Assembly: GCF_001522545.3 (NCBI RefSeq) | Contig: NC_031773.1 | Span: 38,157,466 to 38,221,465 of the forward strand | Source of the DNA: Parus major | Taxonomy: Eukaryota > Chordata > Aves > Passeriformes > Paridae | DNA length: 64,000 nt | Direction of reading: 5' to 3' | Shown here: positions 26,427-37,523 of the stretch, piece by piece | Layout: every line of letters begins with the position of its first letter | Numbering within the stretch: the first letter of the stretch is position 1 | Made by a program: the position numbers and the translations under genes | The notes under the pieces: model-generated | The model's database searches: none | What the model was told of the DNA's origin: nothing | What the model saw: the letters and a program-made list of their open reading frames with translations, nothing else

Positions 26427-26446
26427 TATGTATGTATACATACATA
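26427..26446. repeat. Perfect 20-bp palindrome
   Basis: TATGTATGTATACATACATA is its own reverse complement, with no spacer. It is built from TATG/CATA units and is probably a slipped TA/CA microsatellite that can extrude a short cruciform. Confidence 0.9.
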
Positions 26447-26925
26447 GTTCATATTTGGAACTGGGACAATTTAAATAAAAGAGTGCATTTGATTATATCC
26501 AGAGCAGAACCGCTGATAAGGTGAAGAACCTTAAGCAGAAATCTTGGTGACGTTGTCCCTTTTTCTGTTGATTCTAGATCACAGTGGCAACTTCAGCTCA
26601 ATCTTCAGGCAAGGACCAAGTGTGGAGAGGAAGAAACATGACAAATTGGCAGAGGCTACCAGGACTGACACTGTTCAAAAAAAGACCAGTAGTATTCCAT
26701 AATAGAAACCAAAGTTTATTTAGGACAGCATATGCCTAAAACTACTCTTGAGCTATTTACTCTTTTGTTTGATTTGTCCTGGTGATGGGCCTGAATTTGC
26801 TTTCATCATCAATAAATCAGACTAATGTGCTAGTGAAAAAATCAGCTATGAATTATCAGCAGAATTTTAAAGGTTCAGATTTACCCATGCCCTTACTAGT
26901 TCAAAAACAGAGTGGATGATTATTT

Positions 26926-26976
26926 CTATGTATAATATATATGTATTATATATATGTACATACATACATATATATG
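26926..26976. repeat. AT-rich microsatellite (TA/TG/CA)
   Basis: Alternating purine-pyrimidine sequence made of TATATA, TGTA and CATA units, with internal inverted symmetry around TATATATGTACATACATACA. It is a typical unstable AT microsatellite. Confidence 0.85.
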
Positions 26977-28445
26977 AAATATACTCTATAAATAGGCATT
27001 GCTAAGATTTTTACACTAGAGGGCACCTTGCTTATTCTCTTATATTTCAAGGAATTAGTGCACTGTAACCTCTACGGAGTTTTCTGCAGTATTTGAATTC
27101 CAGAAGCTTTTAATGTGTCATTTGGTTTTGTTATCTCTCTTTCAACAAGTACATATATAAGTATCAATTTCAGGCAATACCTGTCCAAGACAGCCTTGAA
27201 GATCTTAAATTGTAGGGGAAAAAACTGGATGATGCCCAGTTTAAATCCTTCTAATGACTTTCAGGGTACTGAAGACATTGAAACTGAACCACAGCTTTAA
27301 GTATTTTTTTGCTTAAATTGCTATGCTAGTATATAGTGGCTAAAAATAAAATACACATGATAGCCTCTAAAGTATTTTGTAATGGAAAATTTAAATCATT
27401 ATTTATTAGAACCTAAAAAAGCTTAGCTTATAATTTGCAGAGTACAGTGCCCATCAGGCTCAGATCATCTGACTCCTGTTGCTCTGTTGAGAGACCAATG
27501 TTGACACATGTCTATTATATATTTTACTATCTCCTGAAAAGAGATATGTATGTTGCTGTCTATAAATAAGTGTTCAAACAATGAGCAAGTCATAGCAGTT
27601 CCATTACTACATTGTATATACACCTTTTTTATGCACCAAATATAAACAAGGCAACTATTTAGGTCAGAGAAATTAAAACTATGTATATATATTCACACAT
27701 TCCTTGAATGAGAATTATTTTAAGATCTGCTCCCCATGTGACAGTTTGTACAGTAAGTGGTCTTGAGAAACCTAAGGTTTGTGCACTGACCAATGCTGCC
27801 TGTTTTTCAGCCTCAGGGGACTGAATATAGGGAGTATAAATCAACAGAGAAGCCTAATACAACAGAGACCACACCACATTCTCCCCTTGGACTGGTGGGT
27901 TCCACCCTTTAAAACACTAAAATTTACTGGTTTTCTCAGAGCTCATAGAAGATAAAATTAAAGATTCTTTACCATGTCATTTCCATCCTATTAATCCATT
28001 CCCTCCTTTTCCTCACTATCATTAAGGTATCTGAGGATAAGTATATATCCCTGAGGAGCTAAGGATGGAATCCTACCAAAGGAAGGACTAACTTCACTAA
28101 AAGTGAAGACTTTCAGGGTTATGCAGTCTTCCACTGAAAGCCATTGTTGCCTGGCATACATGCCCTACGGCAAGGTTTTGACCTACTTGAGAACAGGCAT
28201 TATGCCATCCAAACAGATGGGCAAAAGCGCAGACAGTCAGGAGACCATGTTTGTACATCAAGCATGGATGATGAGGGCATGATTCTCAGCTGAGAACATT
28301 TAAATAATTGTTCATTCAGAGCTTATGCTCCTGTCACAGAAAGTAATGTGTCACCATTAATCAAGATTGGAGTTTAGTGCCCTTTAGGAAAGGCATTGAA
28401 ATGTAAGGTGGATATTATCACCTAGATAGGATTTTGGGATTGATA

Positions 28446-28545
28446 GGTCTGGAGCACAATTATGGAAACGTTTGACTTCTAGTCCCACCTCTGCTACTAA
28501 CTTCATAAATGACCTTGAGCAAAATCAGCTACGCTCTTTGTAGCT
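28446..28545 (+). mobile_element. Possible MIR (CORE-SINE) relic, plus strand
   Basis: The order GGTCTGGAGCACAATTATGG, then CTTCTAGTCCCACCTCTGCT, ACTAACTTCATAAATGACCT and TGAGCAAAATCAGCTACGCT follows the MIR consensus (CTCTGGAGTCAGAC, then TCCTGGCTCTGCCACTTACT, then GTGTGACCTTGGGCAAGTCA). The CTCTGCTACTAACTT and GACCTTGAGCAAAATCA stretches are the strongest parts. The element is about 100 bp, consistent with a fragment, and very diverged, as expected for an element that predates the split of birds and mammals. Confidence 0.55.
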
Positions 28546-31500
28546 GCTCCTTTTGTTTAACCAACATCAACTTACATAGTGTTAAGAGCAACATTATGTG
28601 AGCGAGTCAGCGTGTGCAAAACAGCTACAACAGAAATGAATACACATCCCTATAGCTGCTTTAGCACGTGATCTTGTGTGAAATCTTAGTACAACAGGTA
28701 CAACTCTCCATTTGCTGACATGACAAATTTCTCATGGCTAGACTCACATTGTTTGCCTCAATATCATGCAGACTTTATTTTTTTAAGATTAAAAAGGTTA
28801 ATTTGTAAGCAGAAGTGGACAGAATTGCAAATGCTTCTACTTTGTCGTTTGCAATTTCACACGCTTCACTGATTTTGAACATGATCAGTATGTGAAATAA
28901 AGATGAGTGGGTATAACAAATTATTCCAGACTAATGCCAACATTAATAATAGTCACTATTTATATATTAATTTGAGCTAAAATTGTTTCAGATGAGAAAA
29001 TAGAAAAAAACATATGTATATATTTTTGCAAACTAGACACATATGAAGCAGGATATAAAATATTAGGTATTCTACAGAAACAAATAGATGCAACAAAATT
29101 GCTCATGGCAAATGTCAACTTTTAGAATTAATGTCTGGGTTGTTATTAAGATATAAAATCCAAATTTATTTAACAGTGCTTGTAGACAAGCAATTCATTA
29201 GTCAAAGCTATCTACAGAGTAAGACCTAAGCCTGAATTTCTAAAAAATATCTAATGATGCAGGACTGAGAACCTTTTCCTATGTGAATTTCATAAGGTAG
29301 TTTGTTAGCAATGTCTCAAAGTTAAATCTACTCAATTCATGAGTCTTAGTACCTTGAATGGGATTATTTACATTGTGTAGTCTTGCAGAGTTATTCAGGT
29401 ATTTTAGCACACTTACAAGCAATCAATTTCTTGAAGAACTAATCATATACTATAATCTTTTTTCTCTGCCAATTAGATGCTGATTGAATGGATATTATCC
29501 AAATCTACTGCAAGTTGCTCTGAAACACATTTAAACTGTACTGGGATAAAGTAAATTCCCAAAAGCATTTAACAGAAAAACTACAATATCTTAAATTAGT
29601 TATCATAGTAATTAATTACCCATTCAAATAAGCTGTCCATTAGCAGTTAGGCTTCTAGAAAATATACAGTCCTAATTTTACTAGAAGGGCTGCAGGATAT
29701 TTTAAAATAAATGTCCCATACACTCTAAGACCAATTCTAAGAAACCAACTTATTTGCCAACTGATAGCATTGCAGCGTTTTCAACATTTAGTCAAGCTTA
29801 ATTCATTTCAGGGAAAGGAGTCATCCTTCAAATATATGACATGTATTTATTATCCAATTCACAAAGGTTCCAGTGCAACAAAGCAGCAATGAGCCTTTAT
29901 GATGATTAAAATGTCAAAAGAAAATCTAATCAGTCATACTGTGAATTTCCCCCACACAACAACCACCACTGTTGTGCTATTATATTTCACTGTTGATGAC
30001 AGAGCAGGTCCAATATGGAGGGCATGCCATGATCTTTGCTGTGTAATCTATAGCCAGGAGTCGTTCTCAGGGCATCATTAAAAGCCAGGTACACAGGGAG
30101 AAGCAGGGCTGCAATAATTGGAGCTCTCAGATCACGCAGTTGTAGCACAAATAGGAATGTAGCCTTACAAACAATGCAAGCCATTAAGGCAGCAAATTAT
30201 TCCTATCCCACATCACCTTCAGCAGTGGATGACATCTTTCTCAGAGTATTGCTGTAAGCACATTTCCTGTTGAATGAGTTGTTCTTTCTGTCTCTCCCTC
30301 CCTGAGGCACAAAATGCCCCTCTGCATCTCCTTGAGGTCTATGCTTCTCAGTGTTTGGGTCTGTGTCTTACAGGCACAGCCTTGATTTATCTTTATACCT
30401 ATGTGCAATTAAGCAGTATGAATGCAAATATAACTGAATTCTCTGGAGAGAATCAGTTATAAAAGTACAATTTTTTTATCTAAAAAGAAATACAATAACA
30501 ATGTGAGTCCTTTGCAAGAAGAAAAGCAAGAGCCACGAGCATGTAAAGGATGTACTCAAAATTTCCTTGAATTGCGCATATTTTATCTTTTGATTATTGT
30601 TTCTAACATTGAAACATTGCCTTATTATGTACTTAAGTATTGCAATTAATTTAATAATGACAGGCAGCTTCCAGCTGTTCCTAAACTTCATAAATAATAT
30701 TAAATTGTTTTTAATAAATTATGTGCCTCTGTGAGTACTGTATAAATTTTCCTGATATGTATGTATTTATAAACATATTCAGATTCAGGAAGATACTACA
30801 TAAGTAGGACTATTTTTCATTTCTGTTCAAAGACAAATACATATCCAGCTCCCATTGGGAAGTGGGATAACTGGAAAAGTAAAGAGTACTGAGACTGTTT
30901 TTCATGCATAACATATATAGTATTTACATTCCATTCTAAATTTCCATTAAAATGAATTTATTTTATTTTTAAGAGAAATGTCAGTCAAATCACCAGCTTA
31001 AAGTAAGCACGTCACTTTTATCAGGCATCATTAACACCTTCATAGGGAGCAAGGCTTTGGCTCATCTTGTTTGAGAAAAAAATAACACCGTAATAATAAA
31101 GCCATAGTTATATCTTAACAATTCAGAATCATAGCTGAAGAATGTAAGTCAACCTTTCATGTTAACTGAAGAAGGCATGAAGTTCCAGCACACCCCAAAA
31201 CACTGCAAGGGCTCCTCCCCTACCATCTTCTCTGGGGCCAATATGTTACACTGCCTTAGAGATTTTCTAAAACTGCCAACCCATGGCTGTTGCTGACAGG
31301 AGCTGACATCCCAGACTCACTGCAGGAATTATTATAGTCTATGTCCTTAAAGGATCTCCCACAATGAATATCTCACACTGCCCTTTTGCATTCACTTCAG
31401 AACTCTTTCGCTGTGTTTCACCGAGAAGGCACAGTGTTCCTAATATATGGAATATTTTATTCTGGGCAGTTTAATAATTTCAATATCTCCACTCCCAATA

Positions 31501-32349
31501 CTGGCATGACTTGGCTGAGATGCCATGGCACATGAAGTTGGCCAGGGATGATTACAGAAAGGTATTACCAGTTATAGAAGAATTCCAAAATATGGAGAGC
31601 CAATGCAAACATCAAGATTCTCATAACTGTTAAAGTTTCCTATGTGAGACATTAAACTTGGATGTTAATTCTCACACAAATACATTCACTGTCTTAATTT
31701 TATTCCCTGTATGTAAACAATCCTATCACTTTTTGGTGTGGTTGTTTATTCTTAATTATTTTCAGATTAAAGCTTTGTGCAACATGGTCGCAAAAACTAC
31801 TTTTCTTTTTGTGAGATGATAACTTCTGGTGTTTAATCTTTAAAGAAAATCAACTCTGACTTTTTCTTAATATACAAAACCATATCTTCACCAAAGATTC
31901 TGTAAAATGAACAGCTCTTTCTCCTCTAATGTACCTAAATTACATGTCCTAAGAAATACTAAGATATGTCATTTAAAAAAATTATTTTTTGAATTAAACT
32001 ATTTCACTACTAAAGAAAAAGATTCAAAATTCAAAAGATGGGCTGCAGGCCCACTTTCTGCCTGGAGTTTATGGGACTAACACTTGGTGATCCTTAAATG
32101 TCTTCTCTGGTATCTACATTTGAATTCCTCCAAGACATGAAAAAGTTTGTTACGTATAGTGAAGATTTTACACAACAAAGTTTTAAAAATACAGGATAGG
32201 AGACGAAGCCTACTTACACATCTGGCATTTTCCTGCTTGGACATTATCAACATGAAAGAAAAATGTGCAATAAGTTCCTATGTACAACTAACGCCTTCAA
32301 AAGGCATCTCATCTTTCATTTGATTTCTGCTGTGCTCAAAGTCCTGAAA

Positions 32350-32520
32350 CATCGGTTGCAGCACCTATCCTGGAAATTTGGAAACATTCAAGGTCAGAGT
32401 TGCTGGGGCTCCAAGTGACCTGATCAAGCTGAAGGTATCTCTGCTCACTAGGAGCTGGACTAGGTGATCTTTAAAGGTCCCTTCCAACCCAAACTGTTTA
32501 ATGATTTATGATTATTATGA
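32350..32520 (+). mobile_element. CR1 LINE 3' end (plus strand)
   Basis: A short CR1 3' terminus: CTATCCTGGAAATTTGGAAA at the end of ORF2, CAGAGTTGCTGGGGCTCC, then GGAGCTGGACTAGGTGATCT and TTTAAAGGTCCCTTCCAACC, ending in degenerate octamers near TTTAATGATTTATGATTATT. The rest of the element was lost by 5' truncation, the normal CR1 outcome. It belongs to the type that ends in GGTCCCTTCCAACCC, like the copy at 25.6 kb. Another CR1 in the opposite direction starts 77 bp further on. Confidence 0.9.
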
Positions 32521-32596
32521 ATATTATACACACCAGAATAATTTAGCTGTATTGTTATGGCCAAATATGGTACTGTACAGCAATCAAATCTTCAAA

Positions 32597-32935
32597 GAAT
32601 CACACAATAACAGAATCAGAAAGGCAGGGCTCAACAATTTCCCCTGAAAATTGACCTTAAACAGCTACAGTGATGAGGTACTAACTCTCTGGACAACCTG
32701 TTCCAGTGTCTTACCACCCTCACCATACAAGAATTATTTCATCTATTCAATCTAAATCTACCCTCTTTCTGTTCAAAACCACTGTCCCTTGTCCTGTCAC
32801 TACAGGATGGGTAAAAAGTCTCCACCTTTCTTATAATCCCTGCTTATATATTGAAAGGCTGCAATAGGACCTCCCTGGAGCTGTCTTCAGGGGTCAACAA
32901 CCCCAGTTCTCTCAGTAATCTATGTGGTTATTCAG
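32597..32935 (-). mobile_element. CR1 LINE 3' part (minus strand)
   Basis: The plus strand begins with AATCACACAATAACAGAATC, the reverse complement of the CR1 octamer tail. It continues through CTCTGGACAACCTGTTCCAG, ACCACCCTCACCATACAAGA, a CCCTTGTCCTGTCACTACAG block near 32790, TATATTGAAAGGCTGCAATA and GGACCTCCCTGGAGC, ending around AACAACCCCAGTTCTCTCAG. This is the reverse-complemented ORF2 tail plus 3' UTR of a CR1, about 340 bp long. Its 3' end faces the 3' end of the copy at 32350-32520. Confidence 0.9.
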
Positions 32936-34438
32936 TTTTCTGACTCTCTTCAGCTCTTATACATATCATATGTCCGTCTCTTTGGGCTTTTTGGATACTA
33001 CTGGAGAGAGAACATAAAAATCCATGCCTCAGCTTCTTCTTTGTGCCCTATTCTCCTCAATGACTAGTACCAGTGAATTGCTGTGCGTTTTTAAGATGTA
33101 TATTGCCTACAGGTTCTTTAATTTTGTAATTCATATTGCTCACCTTTGACTGATATGAGGAAATGAGAAATCATACATAAACCTGAAAAAAGTTAAAAAT
33201 TTTTGTGTACTTCTTTCACAAGGACAGGTCACTCACCTGTTATCTGCAGGTGACTTAATTCTTTCACAGAATCCCCTGGGGTGATACAACCAGAGCAACT
33301 TTCCACATTCTTATCCTCTTGCCATTTTATCTAGAAAATAATTTCTCCATTACATTCTCTCTCCTACTCACCTCCTTTCATTTGTGTCCATCCTATTTAC
33401 CCTTCCCTTCTGCTGATACAAAGGCATTCCACTAAAAACGGACCTCTGAAAATTGTAATATGCATTCTGTATTGAAGCCATACCCTGTCTCCATAAAAAT
33501 AACAATAAAAAAAAAAAAACCATGAGGGGGGAATTAATCTGCAACAGAGTGTCAGATGATTGAGTCAGTGGTGCAAGGATAATCAGGAAAAACAGGAGAA
33601 TTTGACATGGCAGAAATTACTATTATCCCTTCGGACATGGGTTCACATAAGGGAATAGACTGATGAGCGTAGAGCAGCTCATCGGCATCTTGTTAGTATC
33701 ACAGTGAAAAATCCATTGTTCCTCTTTGGCTGCAGACTGCTTTCTTTGCATACCCTCCTTTTCTAGCTAGCTTGTCAGAGATACATCCTAATCCTTCTCC
33801 AGACTCCTTTTAGAGTGAATTTATACTTTGTAGACCTCTGAGGGAAACTCTGTACATCTCTGCAGTGGTAACCACCAGTAAAATTTAAAATAACCTTAGT
33901 TGTTCCTTTAACTTACAGAAGACTTAGCTGGAAACTCAAGAACTTTTGAGATATTTTGAGATAGTCATCCTTGTTTCCATTCATGCCTGTCACATGGTTT
34001 CCAGCTTCCACAGAAACACTTTCTCAGATTGTCTTTACGAAAAGGGCAAAAATATTAAATATAAGTATAGTTGAAATTTACAATACATGCCAAAGTTTGC
34101 GGGCACTCCCCCTGCACAACCTCATCCCAGTGGGATGACAATCTCTTGGAGCTGCCATAGGTTTGGAAGTTTCAAATTCATTAACTCTGTTTTCAGGTTT
34201 CATCAACAGACTTGAGCTATTGGCCAAACATAAATCCCACCTTCACCAATCCTGTAAATCTATCTTTAACTGGACTTCGTAGGAGTGAATTTGAATTATC
34301 TGAACTTCTCTTGAATCAGTGCTATGATAGCAAGACCTGAGTTTTGTGACCACCTACAAATAACATCTCCATCAAGTTACCAGACAGAAAGTATCTGGCT
34401 TTCCTAGTAGGTATTTATGAATTTGAGGGGTGTGTGTC

Positions 34439-34471
34439 TATACATACATATATATATATACACACACACAT
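34439..34471. repeat. (TA)n(CA)n microsatellite
   Basis: TA/CA units, then TATATATATA, then CACACACACA, preceded by a short TGTGTG at 34431-34436. A compound dinucleotide microsatellite, likely polymorphic. Confidence 0.92.
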
Positions 34472-37400
34472 AATATTTGTATTTGTATTTATAATTTATT
34501 TTTAATGCTTTACTTTTACTTTTCAAGTGTTTTGAATAAAATACTGTCACTTATTGGATCCTAATTAAGTTGTATTTTGGAAACAGATGGCTTTCAAGCA
34601 TAGGATCATAAATTCAGTTTCTGTAGAAGCTTCTTTTCACCAAAATTACTTCTGAAAACCCTATAAATGTGTATGATTATCTCTAACTATGTCATAAACT
34701 ATGTGATATCTTTCTCTGCCCAGAAAAACCCCCAGATGTTTTGATTTACCTGAATGATACATTTCAGAGGGTCAAATAAAACTCCAGCTGCGAAGAAACC
34801 ATGTAATACTTAGATATCATCAAAGAAATACCACCTCTTTTTTTTTGTAAAATAAATTATGTCAGAAAGTACTAACATGGACACAAATTTCTACTTATAA
34901 ACTATGCTTAAAAGACTTTCAGCAGACAGAAGAGGTTTTCTGGGGTTTAACTTATGTATGAATTGCACTGATTGTAAAATTCTATTATTTTACAGCAATT
35001 TCCCCTATGGCTAGTCACTAACTGCAGTAAAGCCTAGACTAATTCACCTTTTTTCAAACCCAGAAAAGTTCATTGGCTAGAAGCCCAGAACCTTTGATAA
35101 GGTTGGTAGAACTTCTGAGATGCTGTGCTAAACCTTTACAGGGACTAGTCAGTGCCACTGCTTCTGAACAACAAAGATGTCCAAAAAATCAGAGGTCCAA
35201 TTTCTTCCTAAATAATTGTCTGCAAAATTATGTTTCCCTCCCTGAGGATAAATAACATTCTATTATCATAATTTCATCATTTTTAAGATTCCACTTTGCT
35301 AGCTTTTATGCAGAAGCTTATTTGTTTACAACAAAGTAAACTCTTTGCCCTTTGACAAATTCAGTAAAATGAATCCTTCAAATGAATGCCAGATAGTTCA
35401 GATGGAAGAATAAGTGTATTTGTTTGGATATGCAAAAAGTATGTTTTTGTCACAATCTCCAAGACATCACTCCTTTAACAAATTAAGCACTACATTTGGA
35501 AAATAGAGTAGAAGTCTCTATTTTCAGAATTTCAACTGTAGCATATTACTTGTTTCTTCATAATTTTTATAGTACCCATTGGGAAAAGAGAGAGAAATAC
35601 TGCTCCCCATTATCATCTTCTAAACTGGATGAAACCTGGATTAACAAACTGAGAAATACTGCCTGCAAGTTTAAGCACAAAAATATTAACATCTTGAGTA
35701 ATTTACTCTATATTCACACTAACTGTGATTTTAAAAGAAAAAGGACATTAACACATTAGAAGAAATTTTGACAGAGCTTACAGAATTCATGCTCAGGTGC
35801 AAAGATAAGTGAGCATGATTAAGGAAAATCTGAGGCACAGCAAAAGAGCTCTATCAACAGTATAAAAGAAGAAACAAAATGCAGCCTTCAGCTGCACTAG
35901 GTTTGCTGGATATGTCTCAAAGACGATGGCAAAGTTAGAAATCTTTTTCTGGTTTCCCTTAGAAACCAGAAAAAGGCTGAAAAATCAACTTATTATAAAA
36001 TAGGTGAAATTATTACTCTTTACACCAGCTCCAAGGCTATTTAATACACTAATTCATAGTATTTAGTTGCTTTCTGAATCTTAAAATAATTAGTGCATTT
36101 ATTATCTAAAAATGGGGCCTGCATAGATCAAAGAACAGTTTCAGAAGTTTGTCCTATTTCCTATATAACAATGTGTTCAAGAGGAACAAGTTTTCCATAT
36201 GATTGTGATGCAAACAAGAATGATTGCATCAGAATGTGGTAATAATTGTATTTCTTCTATAAAAGAGAAAAATACATGCAAATAAGTAACAAAATCAGTC
36301 ACCTTTGTCTCATAGTAAGCAAGTAAACATCACCTGCTGCACAAGTATTTTCTTTAAAAGTTTGTCTTGTGTGTATAATGCATGTAACTTTTACACCTGA
36401 TTTAATTATTTCAAACCAGTGGTGACTTTGTAAAAAACATTGTGTTTACATGGGAGGGCACATTTCAAAGCATAGTACATATTTAGAGAGATGCACAGAG
36501 ATTATGGATGGCAATGAAAATAGGTATGGTGCTGATGGAAGTATTAATCAATGACATACATATGTCAAATAAATTATTACAATTTATTTTTTTCATTTAG
36601 CTAGACAAACAAACAAAAAATCTACCAAACCCATTGCAAGCTTTGAGGCAAAATGCTTTGTTCTTTGCAAGAATGTGCCTATGGTGAAACACAGTTTCAC
36701 ACACCCATCTCCCATAAAAAGTTATACCAGTTAAAAGTAGTAAGCTTTCTCAATTTCCCACATATCACAGTAAAATTTATAAAATTTCAAATTAAAAGGC
36801 CTAAATATATTTACCTTTGTGGAATAAGCTCTAAACAATGGCTACACTACCATAATGCAGATTTCTCTATGAAAGCCTAATGTAGCCACTTTTGGGCTGT
36901 AATCACAACCACTGGACTTCATAAAGCACCATCTTCTTTTTGCACACCTTTGATAAAGCCAAAAGGTTGGAATAAAATGACAGTAGTAATTTCAATAAAG
37001 GCACAGCACAACCAGAATTATGACTGCCTTTCTTTTTTTGTATAATCACAGTTACTTTATTTCTTCCTTAGGTGAAGTACTTTGATTCTCCTTTGTCTCC
37101 TCTGCTTCTTTGATATTTGGGATTCAGATTTTCAACAGAAAAAAAGGTATTTAAACAATGAGACAAAAGATTTTATTTTATGTTTTGATTTCCTTTCAAC
37201 AGTGTTTCAAGAGTGCAACATGCTCTCTGCAACATCCACAGAGCTGAATATTCTGTTTTATATCTAAATTATCGCTTTAATTTTCTGGAATGTTGTTGCT
37301 CCAATCCCACCTCCTAGTATCAGTAAAGACAAATATTAACCAAGCTCTGTGCAGCTTTTCCTCCCCACCCCCCACTACATTTTTAATCCTCTCAGAATCA

Positions 37401-37503
37401 CTAGAAGGTGCAAGAGACCTTATTTCATTAATTACACTTTTTAACTGCCATGAACAGCTGTTAATTTATTTGATGTTTTGCAATATCAGACTTTCCACAT
37501 TCA

Positions 37504-37523
37504 GGGTGGGATGGGGAGGGGGG
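37504..37523 (+). other. Canonical G-quadruplex motif
   Basis: The plus strand reads GGGTGGGATGGGGAGGGGGG: four G runs of at least three, separated by loops of 1, 2 and 1 bases. Very short loops predict a stable parallel quadruplex. The surrounding kilobases are AT-rich, so it stands out. A C-rich tract (CCCC and CCCCCC, 37363-37373) lies about 130 bp upstream on the same strand and could pair partly with it. Whether it has any regulatory role cannot be told from sequence. Confidence 0.8.

Larger units (their letters stand above)
25641..32349. other. Noncoding stretch with old SINE relics and AT microsatellites
   Basis: No host gene recognised. Contents that can be supported are listed separately: two MIR-like fragments (about 26.1 and 28.5 kb), a 20-bp palindrome (26427-26446) and an AT-rich microsatellite (26926-26976). 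The segment 29745-30215 has low simple-sequence content and many TAAT/ATTA sites and may be a conserved element. Frames are 83 codons or shorter. Confidence 0.55.
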
